A DNA stretch of 64,000 nt from Flavobacteriaceae bacterium MAR_2010_188 (GCA_900104375.1 LT629302.1:1-64000), one strand, 5' to 3'. Positions 16,681-26,684 are shown, numbered from the stretch's first letter. Program-made: numbers and translations. Notes: generated by a model not told the origin, from the letters alone.

Positions 16681-17268
16681 ATGAAATCTTTACTTTTTAC
16701 ACTCTTTCTAGGCATCTGTCAAATCTCTTGGGCACAAGATACTATTGCCGAACTTCCTTATCGTGAAATCCCTGAAAGCTCCGAAAGTTTTACTGCAGGT
16801 ACCGTTGCAGCAAGGATGATTGATGGCTTGGGTTTTAGGTATTATTGGGCGACTGACGGACTGAGACAAGAAGATTTGGATTATAGACCGAACGATGAAG
16901 CACGCGCGACTTCTGAAACTATAGACCACATCTATTCGCTTTCCATAACTATTGTAAATGCAACATTGAATAAAGCAAATGTAAGTGGAGGTGAAAAAGA
17001 AGATTTAACTTATGACGAAAAGCGAGAAAGAACGCTTCACAATTTTAAAATGGCGGCAGATATTTTAAGATTATCAGATGATATTTCGGAATTTAAGACG
17101 ATTTTTAAATCAGACAAATCCGAAAATTCTTTTGATTATTGGAATCAAATAAACGGACCCATAGAAGATGCCATTTGGCATTGCGGACAAGTTGTTCTGT
17201 TGAGAAGAGCATCTGGAAATCCCTTCAATTCAAAAGTTAATCTTTTTACAGGAAAAGTTAGAGGCTAA
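16681..17268 (+). CDS. Exported DinB-like protein
   Basis: 195 residues with a signal peptide ending ISWAQ, unusual because most DinB-fold proteins are cytosolic. Helical bundle motifs fit the DinB/YfiT superfamily: TIDHIYSL with a metal-type histidine and a C-terminal AIWHCGQVVLLRR segment resembling the family HxGQ helix. Only two of the three classical metal histidines are evident. Function unknown; some relatives are thiol transferases. The stop overlaps the next ATG by one base (TAATG). Confidence 0.75.
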   Translation: MKSLLFTLFLGICQISWAQDTIAELPYREIPESSESFTAGTVAARMIDGLGFRYYWATDGLRQEDLDYRPNDEARATSETIDHIYSLSITIVNATLNKANVSGGEKEDLTYDEKRERTLHNFKMAADILRLSDDISEFKTIFKSDKSENSFDYWNQINGPIEDAIWHCGQVVLLRRASGNPFNSKVNLFTGKVRG

Positions 17269-17642
17269 TGAGTAAAGGAAAATTACATCAAATACATCCG
17301 GTGTTGCCAGTAAAAAATGTATTGGCTGCGCTATTTTTTTATACAAATAAACTGGGCTTCGAAATTGCGTTTGCCGATGACCCAAAAGCACCAACCTATG
17401 TGGGAGTTAGAAGGGACGAAATTGAAATTCATCTTCAATGGCACGATGAAAAAGAATGGGATTCATTAAGTGATCGCCCAATGCTAAGAATAGTGACCGA
17501 GCATATAGAAAGTTTGTATGATGAATATGTGAGCAAGGAAATTTTCCCTAAGGATACTATCCTAAAGGAAACACCTTGGAACACTAAAGAATTTGCATTC
17601 TACGATATGTATATGAACGGTCTGGTATTTTATTCAAATTAG
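17268..17642 (+). CDS. VOC superfamily (glyoxalase/bleomycin-resistance-like) protein
   Basis: 124 residues with the paired beta-alpha-beta-beta-beta modules of the vicinal oxygen chelate fold. Visible are HPVLPVKNVLAALFFYTNKLGFE at the start and EFAFYDMYMNGLVFYSN at the end. The bleomycin-resistance-like subgroup is the closest by pattern. Its ligand is unknown. Translationally coupled to the DinB-like gene by a one-base overlap; it converges with the DUF1206 gene, with only 12 bases and no terminator between. Confidence 0.82.
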   Translation: MSKGKLHQIHPVLPVKNVLAALFFYTNKLGFEIAFADDPKAPTYVGVRRDEIEIHLQWHDEKEWDSLSDRPMLRIVTEHIESLYDEYVSKEIFPKDTILKETPWNTKEFAFYDMYMNGLVFYSN

Positions 17643-17654
17643 TAACGTCAGCTT

Positions 17655-18437
17655 TTAGCGAATCGTCATCGATGGATACTTCGCCTTAATAAACATAAAT
17701 ATTCCATAGCCAATCAACCCAATGGCAATGATACCTAAAACTACAGATCCAAATTCACTCTGTATATAGCTCATTGCATCCGTCTTAGTGTTGATGCTCC
17801 CACCTTGACTTTGAAATGCAGCGCGGAAAGTTAGAAACGACATGATACCTACAACAACACCACGAGAGGTAAATCCGAAACGCCCCCATTTCAATAAATA
17901 ATTTTGTACATCACTACTTAATCCGGCGTTTTGAATGTCTTTCTTGAATTTTTCTGAATAGGCCATATAGAACTCATAAATAGATTTTACGGCCAATAGA
18001 ATTCCGAGGATGATGGCTATAATCTTTCCGTTTTCCGAAGAGAACATCGAAGAAACGAAATTACTGCCTCCACCGCCAGAACCACCACTTCCGAAAGCTA
18101 GTTTAAATGAATAAAAAGCCAAGGCCCCGTAGAAAAGACCACTTATAAAATAGGCTATCCTAGTGGCAATTCCTTTAAATCCGTTATCATGATTTTCTGG
18201 ATCGGTAAAGCTTTGATAAAATCTCCAGAATACATAACCGAGTAAGCCAATCCCCATAATTACCAAGAGGATTTGTCCATAAGACTGTTCAGCAAGATAT
18301 TGTAAGGCGCCTTTGCTGCCTGTTTTTTTTCCGCCCATCCCGAAGGCGCTTAACGCGGTTAATATACCTAATAGCGCATATACTGCACCTTTAGCTGCCA
18401 TACCAAATCGCGCAAATTTTTCTTTTTTTGAAGACAT
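17655..18437 (-). CDS. DUF1206 multi-pass membrane protein
   Basis: 260 residues with about six transmembrane helices in three repeated hairpins, each starting with an (A/W)RFG...(A/S)(K/R)G motif: FARFGMAAKGAVYALLG, then ATRIAYFISGLFYGALA and WGRFGFTSRGVVVG. This three-fold repeat defines DUF1206. A Gly/Ser-rich loop lies near residue 118. Function unknown. It lies downstream of the response regulator gene, separated by two inverted repeats. Confidence 0.88.
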   Translation of the reverse strand: MSSKKEKFARFGMAAKGAVYALLGILTALSAFGMGGKKTGSKGALQYLAEQSYGQILLVIMGIGLLGYVFWRFYQSFTDPENHDNGFKGIATRIAYFISGLFYGALAFYSFKLAFGSGGSGGGGSNFVSSMFSSENGKIIAIILGILLAVKSIYEFYMAYSEKFKKDIQNAGLSSDVQNYLLKWGRFGFTSRGVVVGIMSFLTFRAAFQSQGGSINTKTDAMSYIQSEFGSVVLGIIAIGLIGYGIFMFIKAKYPSMTIR

Positions 18438-18446
18438 TGTAGTTAA

Positions 18447-18514
18447 GTGTTTTTTGTTTCCTATAACTTAACAAAAAACACCAATCTTATTTGCTCAATA
18501 CATATTAAGATTGG
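18447..18514. repeat. Two adjacent inverted repeats between RR and DUF1206 genes
   Basis: The first pair is GTGTTTTTTGTT (18447-18458) with AACAAAAAACAC (18470-18481). The second pair is CCAATCTTA (18481-18489) with TAAGATTGG (18506-18514), which reaches into the 3' end of the response regulator gene. Both are perfect. On the minus strand neither is followed by a classical T run, so they may be weak terminators, RNA-stabilising hairpins or an operator. Confidence 0.55.
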
Positions 18515-18918
18515 TTATATGGAAGAGCGAGGTCCTTTTTTATCGCGCTAATTGCTTTCATAGAAATGGGCTTTACGATATAACTGCTTACTTCGCTATA
18601 TCTTTTTGCCTTAGCCTTATCGCGAGGATCAATATATGAGCTTACTATATTGATAGTACTTGGTATATCGGTATAAATCTTTACGAATTCATCCAAAAAT
18701 TGCCATCCGTCCATTATCGGCATATTAATGTCTAACAGAATAACTTGTGGTAATTTTTCTTTACGCTCAATGATCGGTTTAAAATGTTCTAATGCATCGA
18801 GTCCATTTCTAAAAATCAAGACATTATCACAGAAATTAGATATTTCCATAAGTTTTCTAGCGCCATAAACAAAGATTGGGTCATCGTCTATGATGCAGAC
18901 AGAATCAATCTTCGTCAT
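18505..18918 (-). CDS. Single-domain response regulator
   Basis: 137-residue CheY-like receiver with no output domain. Asp11/Asp12 form the acidic pocket, Asp63 in LLDINMPIMDGW is the phosphoacceptor, and the conserved Lys is in SSYIVKPIS. It resembles Rcp1-like regulators that pair with PAS kinases. Its start overlaps the end of the histidine kinase gene by 14 bases, so the two are almost certainly cognate and co-translated. Confidence 0.93.
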   Translation of the reverse strand: MTKIDSVCIIDDDPIFVYGARKLMEISNFCDNVLIFRNGLDALEHFKPIIERKEKLPQVILLDINMPIMDGWQFLDEFVKIYTDIPSTINIVSSYIDPRDKAKAKRYSEVSSYIVKPISMKAISAIKKDLALPYNQS

Positions 18919-20401
18919 CTTTCAGAAGAATTTTGAAATTAGAACCGGTATTAACTTCACTGACAACAGAAATTTCACCTTCCATCGCATCTACTTGATT
19001 TTTGGTAATAAATAATCCAAGGCCACGGGAATCTTCATGATTATGAAAGGTTTTATACATTCCAAAAACTTTGCTGCCCTGGGTTTTAAGATCAATGTCC
19101 ATTCCGTTGTCCTTTACATTTATCTGTACAAAATTGTGCAGGCGTTTAGCGGAAATTTCAATGTGCAATTCTCTATCTTCTGATTTATATTTAATAGCAT
19201 TGCTAAGTAGATTAAGGAGTATACTTTCTAGATAAGCAGGTATTACCTTAACATATAGTCCTTCATTAACGTCTACTACTATCTTGGCCCTATTCTGTAA
19301 AATTATTCCATGAATCTGGGTTATTACCAAATTCACATAATTTAAAAGATTAACTCTAGAAACTTCTTGTTTGGTCGAGGTGTTTATCACAGCAACATCG
19401 CTGAGGTTTTCTAAAGTTTCGCCTAGGTTCCTAACCGCCTCACTGATCATGTTGCAGATAGGAGAGTCGTGCATATCCTTCGCTTCTAATTCCATAAGCT
19501 TTAGCAACATATCTATATTGCTGTAATGGGAGCTAAGGTTATGCGAAACAATATGCGCAAAGTTAAGAAGTCTTTTATTCTGGGATTCAGAAGTTTTTAA
19601 AAGCTGAATAACCTTGTCACTGGCCTTTCTAAAATCACTCATGTCATTTATCTGGGCGACAAAATTTAGGGGTTTGCCCATATCATCTCTTACCAGCGAT
19701 ACTGAAACAATGGTATAAACAACGTCTCCATTTTTATGGATAAGACGCTTTTCTGCCTGATAATTTTCAATTCTACCAGAAATAAGACGTTTGGTGTTGT
19801 GGAGATGACGCTCTTCATGATGGGTAAGGTCATGAAAGGTTAACTTGCTAAGTTCGGACTGGTTGTATCCCAGCATATTTACTAAAGCTTTGTTTACCTT
19901 GATCCATTGTCCTTCTAAATTCAGCATTGCCATACCTAACACGGCATATTCAAAAGTCTTTCTGAATTGTTCTTCTTTGAGGGCTAACTTTTTCAGCAAT
20001 TGAGTTTTTTCATCTATATCCTGAAAAAGACCGTGTAGAGCGATACATTTACCATTTTCTACCACCGGTAGGCCAATTGCTCTGACCCATTTTTCATTTC
20101 CTTTTGCGGTTATGATTTGTAGCTCTACATCATACTTGGTAAAATTGGTATAGCAGTCTTGAACCAACTCAGTAATCTTTTCTTGATTTTCACCAGGCTT
20201 ATAAAAATTTATGGCTTTATCAAAGGAAGGTTCGTAATTATCATCTACTTCGTGGATTCTTCTGGTAATAGGGCACCAATTAACCATAGCTGTGGATAAG
20301 TCAACTTTCCATAGCCCGATAATTGCGGCTTCTTGTAAATAATCTAATAGTGGCTCTTTCTGTTTTTTGGACAGAGAGAAATCGGTATTATAAACTTTCA
20401 T
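18905..20401 (-). CDS. PAS-domain sensor histidine kinase (cytosolic)
   Basis: 498 residues, no signal peptide or transmembrane helix. PAS/PAC modules lie at about 22-135 and 142-262 (GMAMLNLEGQWIKVNKALVNML is in the second). The dimerisation domain has the H-box FAHIVSHNLSSHYSNI (His near 283); the usual proline after the histidine is absent, as in the flavobacterial HisKA variants paired with Rcp1-like receivers. The ATPase domain shows N-box LLNLLSNAIKYK and G-box GLGLFITKNQ. It probably senses an intracellular redox or light cue through PAS; no cofactor residue can be assigned. Overlaps its response regulator. Confidence 0.92.
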   Translation of the reverse strand: MKVYNTDFSLSKKQKEPLLDYLQEAAIIGLWKVDLSTAMVNWCPITRRIHEVDDNYEPSFDKAINFYKPGENQEKITELVQDCYTNFTKYDVELQIITAKGNEKWVRAIGLPVVENGKCIALHGLFQDIDEKTQLLKKLALKEEQFRKTFEYAVLGMAMLNLEGQWIKVNKALVNMLGYNQSELSKLTFHDLTHHEERHLHNTKRLISGRIENYQAEKRLIHKNGDVVYTIVSVSLVRDDMGKPLNFVAQINDMSDFRKASDKVIQLLKTSESQNKRLLNFAHIVSHNLSSHYSNIDMLLKLMELEAKDMHDSPICNMISEAVRNLGETLENLSDVAVINTSTKQEVSRVNLLNYVNLVITQIHGIILQNRAKIVVDVNEGLYVKVIPAYLESILLNLLSNAIKYKSEDRELHIEISAKRLHNFVQINVKDNGMDIDLKTQGSKVFGMYKTFHNHEDSRGLGLFITKNQVDAMEGEISVVSEVNTGSNFKILLKDDED

Positions 20402-20833
20402 AGAAATTAGTGTTTAGATTATGGGGCTCTTCAACTAACTTTCACATTGATCCGGGAAAATCAGTATGAAATGCTTATAATATCGCTAAAGTACATTTTT
20501 CTCCGACATATAACGCTATTGACTCAATAAAATTTCAAGTTGTAAGATAATGGTCGCATTTATTCATCATTTTGGAAGTTTTTAGTCGTTTGAAGAACAG
20601 ATTTTTACTAAAGATTAAAGCAAGCAAGAGTAGAGTAAATTTTTTTTTAAGCCTTTGCTCATCGAAACAGAATCTTCGATTTATATTCATTTTTTAGTTA
20701 GGTGAAAGACTCCTTCTAGGGGGTGTGTTCCTTTTATCATGCGATTTACTATTGCTTTAAAAACCTGAATTAGTTGAACAAATCGCAAATTTAAATTGAT
20801 GTGAATGTGCTTTCTTCGAAAATCTACCGATAG
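20402..20833. other. 432-base intergenic region without recognised feature
   Basis: A/T-rich spacer upstream of the PAS kinase and downstream of the TPR lipoprotein, both on the minus strand. No small open frame with a plausible start, tRNA, strong hairpin or full -33/-7 promoter pair was found. TACTTTAG (minus strand, 20486-20493) is a one-mismatch -7 box without a matching -33 element. Confidence 0.5.
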
Positions 20834-22351
20834 CTAAATTGTATTCAATTCTTGAAGGGCTTTTGTAGGTTCTGTTCTATTGGGACCTAGCTTTAGCGCT
20901 TGGTTATAATAGATTTGTGCTTCCTTGATCTCACCAATACCGCTCAACCAATCGGCATATAATTCATAGACGGGTTCCTGTATTACAGGTGGGCCGTAAC
21001 TATAAGTTATGCTTTCAAATAAATCAATGGACTCTTGGTAAAGTTTTCTGGTTTTAGCGGGCTCATCATTAAGGGAAGATTTTAATGCCTCCAATTGTAG
21101 TCGTCGTATTTCGGCACTTTTAACATCCGTAAGATTTGCTTCGTCTCGTGTGACTGCAGAACATAATTTAACGCCATCATTTTTTACTAGGTAAGATTCT
21201 CTGTCATAGTCCTTTTTCATCATATCTATAAGACTATCCATTTTGACAGAATCCTTTAACATATAAGCTTTACGCCCTTGTAGAAATTGATATTGAGAAC
21301 GTACCGAAATATTTAAATCCTTTATATCTACCGGAATATCGGCAATATGACTACTCCAATCATTTGTTTCTGAAAGATAGGTGCCCATTAAAAAAACCAT
21401 ATGTGACCTAGCGCGATTTGAAGGTTTTTCGTCCATATACTCTTTCATTTTCAGAACCATTTCTTTGGCTTTCGCGGTATCTCCTTTTTGAAGATATCCG
21501 TATTCTAGCCAATGAAAAGCATGGTAACCTCGTGCGTCATTATCCAATTTTTTTCTTTCCATTCTATGGAGACTGGCCTCATAAGAGCTGATGTTAGAAG
21601 ATACAACCTCGTCCCACATACCGCTTGCCACGTAAATATGGGAAGGCATATGCAGCGCATGACTGGCATCTGGAGCAACTTTAGAATAATTATCTGCCGC
21701 GCTTAAAGCCAAATTTGCATGTGCTGGATCGTCGTAGGAGTGGATTAAATAATGCAGGGCACCCGGATGATTTGGATTTTCTTCAATAATCCCTTGGGCT
21801 ATTTTTGCGCCTTTTTCAAAAAGAGCATCATCCCTGCCTTCTTCTGCAGATCCAAGAAGTGAGAGTGCGTAGAAGGCCGCAACCTCATGATTGTCTGGAT
21901 ATTTGTCATTAAGATTTTCCATGTATTTTGAATAAGCCACATCTCTTTCATGCTTATCCGTCTGGGGTTTATAAAGCACAAAAAGAGATTCAATCAAATC
22001 TTTTTCCAAATCTGAAACAGTATCAGAATAGTCTATTTCTTTAAGCTTAGCAAGTGTTTCGGTCGCGCTTTCATAATTCTGTTCGCTCCAAAGATTGTGA
22101 TTATAGCTCATAGCTTCACCCCAATATGCCATCGCCATATTTGGATCAATTTCTTGAGCTTCTAAAAATGCCTCCCTAGCATCGTCATATTCAAAAGAAT
22201 GCAGTAGTAAAAGACCTTTTTCAAAGTGAGGAAGAGCATCTTGATCACCAGAAATTTCGATGTTTACAATTCCAAGATAATCTGTATTCTTGGTTTCTTT
22301 GTTACAGGAGAATAAGGTGATAGCAAAGACTAAGCTGAAGAAGTATTTCAT
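20834..22351 (-). CDS. TPR-repeat lipoprotein
   Basis: 505 residues. The lipoprotein signal ends ITLFSC. Tetratricopeptide-like helices begin at about residue 38 (HFEKGLLLLHSFEYDDAREAFLEAQEIDP) and continue across the protein, ending with AQIYYNQALKLGPNRTE. A central segment with HPGALHYLIHSYDDP and ASHALHMPSHIYVASGMW is histidine-rich and characteristic of a conserved family found in many bacteria, of unknown function. Probably periplasmic or outer-membrane-bound, acting as a scaffold. It stands 63 bases downstream of the YitT gene. Confidence 0.85.
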   Translation of the reverse strand: MKYFFSLVFAITLFSCNKETKNTDYLGIVNIEISGDQDALPHFEKGLLLLHSFEYDDAREAFLEAQEIDPNMAMAYWGEAMSYNHNLWSEQNYESATETLAKLKEIDYSDTVSDLEKDLIESLFVLYKPQTDKHERDVAYSKYMENLNDKYPDNHEVAAFYALSLLGSAEEGRDDALFEKGAKIAQGIIEENPNHPGALHYLIHSYDDPAHANLALSAADNYSKVAPDASHALHMPSHIYVASGMWDEVVSSNISSYEASLHRMERKKLDNDARGYHAFHWLEYGYLQKGDTAKAKEMVLKMKEYMDEKPSNRARSHMVFLMGTYLSETNDWSSHIADIPVDIKDLNISVRSQYQFLQGRKAYMLKDSVKMDSLIDMMKKDYDRESYLVKNDGVKLCSAVTRDEANLTDVKSAEIRRLQLEALKSSLNDEPAKTRKLYQESIDLFESITYSYGPPVIQEPVYELYADWLSGIGEIKEAQIYYNQALKLGPNRTEPTKALQELNTI

Positions 22352-22414
22352 CTTAAAAGATTTTATAATATAAATATAAGTTATCTAAACCAGGAAATCC
22401 TTTGTAATTGATAC

Positions 22415-23392
22415 TTAGTGTTTTAATCTTCTTTTTTTTATGACGCCACCTTTAATATCCTTAACGCTATTGGTCACGATAAATGCCGAAGATTCTATTT
22501 TTTCGATTTCTGTGTAAAGTTTATTGAGTTCTAAACGGGTTATAACCGTGTAAAGAATATCGAGATCTCTTTGTTCGTATTCTTTTCTAAAACCCCTTTT
22601 TCCGTTGTAAATCGTGACCCCACGCCCCAATTTATGGATAATCATTTCTTTTATCTCGGTACTGTGAATTGCAATGATGGTAACCGCTACGTATTCCTCA
22701 ATACCTTCAATAATAAAGTCGAGGGTTTTAGAAGCCGCGATATAGGTAATCATCGAATAAAGGGCAATTTCAACAGAAAGTAAATAGGCGGCAATTGAGA
22801 ATATCATTACGTTGATAAGAATAATAATATCACCAATTGTGGCTGAAAACTTTTTACTAAGATAAATTGCAAGAACTTCGGTGCCGTCTATCACTGCGCC
22901 ACCTCTAATAGACATTCCAATACCTGCGCCAAGAAAAAATCCACCGAAAACTGCGACCAAGAGTTTGTCATCAGTAACATTTGGAAACTCTACCAAAGCC
23001 ACGCACAACGCAAGACCTGTAATGGCCAATGCGGTTTTTATCGCGAATTTTCTATCGATAATGTTGTAACCCAAAACCACAAACGGAGCATTAACGATTA
23101 AAAGTAGATAGCCGAGCGGTATGTCAGTTAATGCGGCAATCAATAAAGATATACCAGTTGCGCCACCATCTATAAATTGGTTGGTTAAAAGAAATCCTTT
23201 AAACCCAAACGCCGCAGAAAAAATACCGGCCCCAATCAGTATAAAATCCCGGATGCTTCTTTTTACGGTAATACGTAACTCGCGATAATTTTTTGCTAAG
23301 ATGTAATCAGAATACTCTTCTTTGTCAACTTTATTTTCCTTTTTGTAGTTAAGGATGCTTTTGATTACGATGTTGGTTAAAAATGGATTCAT
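22415..23392 (-). CDS. YitT family membrane protein with DUF2179 domain
   Basis: 325 residues. A cytosolic N-terminus of about 50 residues is followed by five to six transmembrane helices (about 50-220) with the family motif FIDGGATGISLLI and GAVIDGTEVLAIYLS. The C-terminal cytosolic DUF2179 domain (about 235-320) contains GRGVTIYNGKRGF. Bacillus YitT relatives are uncharacterised membrane proteins; transport has been suggested only by topology. The N-terminal extension is longer than usual. Single gene. Confidence 0.9.
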   Translation of the reverse strand: MNPFLTNIVIKSILNYKKENKVDKEEYSDYILAKNYRELRITVKRSIRDFILIGAGIFSAAFGFKGFLLTNQFIDGGATGISLLIAALTDIPLGYLLLIVNAPFVVLGYNIIDRKFAIKTALAITGLALCVALVEFPNVTDDKLLVAVFGGFFLGAGIGMSIRGGAVIDGTEVLAIYLSKKFSATIGDIIILINVMIFSIAAYLLSVEIALYSMITYIAASKTLDFIIEGIEEYVAVTIIAIHSTEIKEMIIHKLGRGVTIYNGKRGFRKEYEQRDLDILYTVITRLELNKLYTEIEKIESSAFIVTNSVKDIKGGVIKKRRLKH

Positions 23393-23498
23393 TAAGATTT
23401 TGTATAATCAGAATTGCACATAAACATAGAACTTAATTCTCTCATGCTAATGGGCATTTAGAATAATTTACTATCCTTTTTATTAACCTGAAAATCTA

Positions 23499-24986
23499 TT
23501 AACGGGTGAAGGTTTCACCAGCGATTTCTACTTCGGAAACATTTCCGTTGCCGCTAATTTGAAAAACCACCGGGAACTTTTCCCTTAATTTTTCCATTTT
23601 TTCGGTCATAAAAGTATTGTAATGCCAATGATCCAATCCAAATTCCAAAAGTTCATTCATATTTCCATATAATTTTCCATTTTTAAGTTGAATCTTAAAA
23701 GTTCCCAGCATTTCATTACTAAATTCACCTTCATAGGCGTCTAACTTCAAGGTAGGTTTGGTATCCTTAACTCGACTTTGATTAAAGCTATTTTCAGAAA
23801 TCGTTTGCATTTGCTTGAAACCTGAATATAGTTTGAATACTTCGTCATGCCAGTCTCGGCTATCATCATCAAAACCAAAAAGGTCTAGTGCCTTGTACAT
23901 AATCGCATGTCTTAGCTCGGCATGATCCATATTTGCAAAAACATAAACCGCCATATTTTCTTCTGGCATAACCCCGGCAATTGCAATTAGGCCGAACAAG
24001 CTACCGGTATGAAAATTCAACTTTTTGCCACGATAATCTTGCTGAAACCATCCGTAGGCGTAGGTATTAAAATTGGGATTGGTCAAAGCGTTAGTAGGAT
24101 ACCGGCCGTTACTATTCAGAATTACCTTTGGTTCAAATAGGGTTTGAAAAGTGTTTTTACTGATGATTGTCTTCCCATCAAATTTACCTTCATTTAATAT
24201 AAACTGTAGATATTTTTCTATATCATCAATCGATGACCAAATCATCCCGGCAGCACCAATTTGGTCGGTAAAGGTATGTTTAACTTTAACTGCTTTACCA
24301 TCCTCATTAAAATGTGGTGAAACATAGTTTCCAACCTTTAAAATATCGACGGATTTTGTTTGTGATCTATCCATTCCCAAGGGAGCGAAAATATTTTCAT
24401 CTACAAAGATAGTCCAAGGTTTTCCGCTTACCGCTTCGATAACCTTACCGGCCACCGCATACATAAGATTTTGATATTCAAAACCTCCTCGCAGCGGATA
24501 TGTAGTTTTGGCATATCTAAATTTCTTAAGGGTCTCTTTGGTAGAAAGACTATCCATAATCCAGAGCATATCGGCATTGCCTACACCTAAATTGTGAGTT
24601 AGCAAGTCGCCAACTCGTGCATCTGCCGCGATATAATTGTCGGACAATTTAAAATCAGGCAAATATTGCTGCACCTTATCGTCCCAATTCAACCTACCTT
24701 GGTCTACCAGAATTCCCAAAGCCATTGCAACAATCGCCTTTGTGGTAGATGCCATATTGAACAAGGTTTCTCCATCTACTGCTTCTTTATTATCGATATT
24801 TCTAACTCCATAGGTTTTTTTAAAAACAACCTGTCCATCTTTCACCACAATTGTTGCCAGTCCCGGAATCTTCCAATCTTCCATGCCCTTAACAATCATA
24901 TTGTCTAGGCTTTCTACTTTGGAAGCATCTTGCGCAAAAAATAAATTAATATTCAGGAAGAGTAAAATAACCAATAGAAATCTCAT
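23499..24986 (-). CDS. Secreted serine hydrolase, class C beta-lactamase / D-aminopeptidase-like
   Basis: 495 residues, signal peptide ending NLFFAQ. Penicillin-binding fold: nucleophile motif STTK (SxxK, near residue 81), YQN (YxN motif) and HTG replacing KTG (in NFHTGSLFG). A C-terminal lipocalin-like DUF3471 domain (about 390-495) ends the protein. Such proteins act as D-aminopeptidases, esterases or muropeptide hydrolases rather than beta-lactamases. It is 6 bases after the D-aminoacylase-like gene and probably in one operon with it and the S9 peptidase. Confidence 0.9.
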   Translation of the reverse strand: MRFLLVILLFLNINLFFAQDASKVESLDNMIVKGMEDWKIPGLATIVVKDGQVVFKKTYGVRNIDNKEAVDGETLFNMASTTKAIVAMALGILVDQGRLNWDDKVQQYLPDFKLSDNYIAADARVGDLLTHNLGVGNADMLWIMDSLSTKETLKKFRYAKTTYPLRGGFEYQNLMYAVAGKVIEAVSGKPWTIFVDENIFAPLGMDRSQTKSVDILKVGNYVSPHFNEDGKAVKVKHTFTDQIGAAGMIWSSIDDIEKYLQFILNEGKFDGKTIISKNTFQTLFEPKVILNSNGRYPTNALTNPNFNTYAYGWFQQDYRGKKLNFHTGSLFGLIAIAGVMPEENMAVYVFANMDHAELRHAIMYKALDLFGFDDDSRDWHDEVFKLYSGFKQMQTISENSFNQSRVKDTKPTLKLDAYEGEFSNEMLGTFKIQLKNGKLYGNMNELLEFGLDHWHYNTFMTEKMEKLREKFPVVFQISGNGNVSEVEIAGETFTR

Positions 24987-24992
24987 AATATT

Positions 24993-26684
24993 TTAGTTTG
25001 AAGTTTTATAACCGGGGCCTCTCACCACTCTTCCGGGTGTTGCGCCAGTGTGTTCACCATCCTTTAAAACTTGCTCTCCGTTTACGAAAACATGTTGCAT
25101 CCCGGTGGAATATTGCATAGGTTTTTCGAAAGTTGCGTGATCAGAAATGGTTTTCGCATCGAATATTGCTAAATCAGCATAATAACCGATTTTAATCTCT
25201 CCTCGTTTTTTAATCTTTAGATTGGTGGCAGGCAATTTACTGAGCTTATAAACCGCTTCTTCAAGTGGAATAACCTTTTCATCCCGCACATACTTGCCAA
25301 GAAGTCGGGCAACATTTCCATACGCTCTAGGATGAGTACTCGATTTTAAAAACACACCTTCCGGAGCCGATGATTCTGCATCTGAACCAAAACTCATATA
25401 AGGCAACGCAATCTGTTTCTTCACATTCTCTTCAGACATTAAAAAATAGACGGTGCCAACCCTACTTCCGTCTTCAATGACTAAATCCATTGCAGTTTCT
25501 TCCGGCGACGTATTCCGTATTTTGGCAACCTCGGCCAATGTCTTGCCGGTATATTTTTTTAAACTATCATTTTTAAATTCAATCAACAATAGGTTTTCTG
25601 CAGTTTCTGCGGCTAAATAAAGATTTTCCCATTTATCGGTAGGGGTCTTCATTTCTTGCATCACCTTTTTACGAATGGCAGGATCCTGCAGTCTTTTAGA
25701 CCATTGGTCATATCCACCTTCTTGCACCCAAGGCGGCATAGACGCATCCAAGCCAGTTGCTCCAGCAACATAGTTGTACATGTCCGTTGTAATCTGTAAT
25801 CCTGTGTTTCTAGCGGAATCGATTTTAGCCACAACTTGATCATATTTGCCCCAATTGTCCTTTCCGCTCATCTTTAGGTGATAGATTTCGGCTGGGACAT
25901 TGGCTTCATCTGCAATGCGGATAAGTTCATCTATACTCTTTAGAATGTTGTTGCCTTCACTTCTCATATGGGAAATATACATCCCATCGTATTGTGAAGC
26001 GACCTTGCAAAGCTCGATCAGCTCCTCGGTAGTAGAATAAAAAGCTGGGGCATAGATTAAGGACGAACCAATCCCTAAAGCGCCTTCTTCCATTGCATCT
26101 TTTACCAATAACTTCATACTATCCATTTCTACTTCGGTGGGTGCTCTGTTTTCGTAGCCAACGGTATAAATACGAAGCGTAGTTGCTCCGACGAATGAGG
26201 CAATATTTGGTGAAATCCCTTTTTGCTCCATATGCTCTAAATAATCGCCAAGGGAGGTCCAATCGATATCGTATTTTACATCTCCTTGATTTTCTAACTC
26301 ATATTTCTTCATTTTCTCATTTATCGGACCCATGGACCAACCTTCGCCAAACACTTCTAGAGTAACACCTTGGCGGATATCGCTTTGAGATTTGCCATCC
26401 TCGATTAGAGAAGTAACCGACCAACTGAGCATATTTATAAACCCGGGAGCAACCGTTAAACCGGTAGCATCAACGTCTTGATCTGCGGTCGCGTCTTTTA
26501 AATTTCCTATGAAAGCAATAGTGTCTTTATTTATCCCAACATCGCCGATGAACCCAGCGGTATTGTTGCCATCGATTATGGTTCCATTGCGAATTATTTT
26601 TTCGAAATGCGGACTATCTACTTTTTCCTCTTTACAATTGAAGAGAAAAATCATTAGTGCGAGGCATAGGAAAGTATTTTTCAT
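24993..26684 (-). CDS. N-acyl-D-amino-acid deacylase-like lipoprotein (amidohydrolase family)
   Basis: 563 residues from the ATG that gives a lipoprotein signal ending FLFNC; a longer frame overlaps the upstream gene and is rejected. The fold matches D-aminoacylase: GLTVAPGFINMLSW after the first beta domain, YISHMRSEG and EIYHLKMSGKDNWGK supplying His and Lys, FGSDAES as the catalytic Asp region and ARLLGKYVRDEKVIPLEEAVYKLS at the end. The HxH metal motif expected after PGF is replaced by LSW, and the usual cysteine ligand region reads FGEGWSMG. Known relatives release D-amino acids from N-acyl forms; activity here is uncertain because of those changes. Confidence 0.85.
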   Translation of the reverse strand: MKNTFLCLALMIFLFNCKEEKVDSPHFEKIIRNGTIIDGNNTAGFIGDVGINKDTIAFIGNLKDATADQDVDATGLTVAPGFINMLSWSVTSLIEDGKSQSDIRQGVTLEVFGEGWSMGPINEKMKKYELENQGDVKYDIDWTSLGDYLEHMEQKGISPNIASFVGATTLRIYTVGYENRAPTEVEMDSMKLLVKDAMEEGALGIGSSLIYAPAFYSTTEELIELCKVASQYDGMYISHMRSEGNNILKSIDELIRIADEANVPAEIYHLKMSGKDNWGKYDQVVAKIDSARNTGLQITTDMYNYVAGATGLDASMPPWVQEGGYDQWSKRLQDPAIRKKVMQEMKTPTDKWENLYLAAETAENLLLIEFKNDSLKKYTGKTLAEVAKIRNTSPEETAMDLVIEDGSRVGTVYFLMSEENVKKQIALPYMSFGSDAESSAPEGVFLKSSTHPRAYGNVARLLGKYVRDEKVIPLEEAVYKLSKLPATNLKIKKRGEIKIGYYADLAIFDAKTISDHATFEKPMQYSTGMQHVFVNGEQVLKDGEHTGATPGRVVRGPGYKTSN

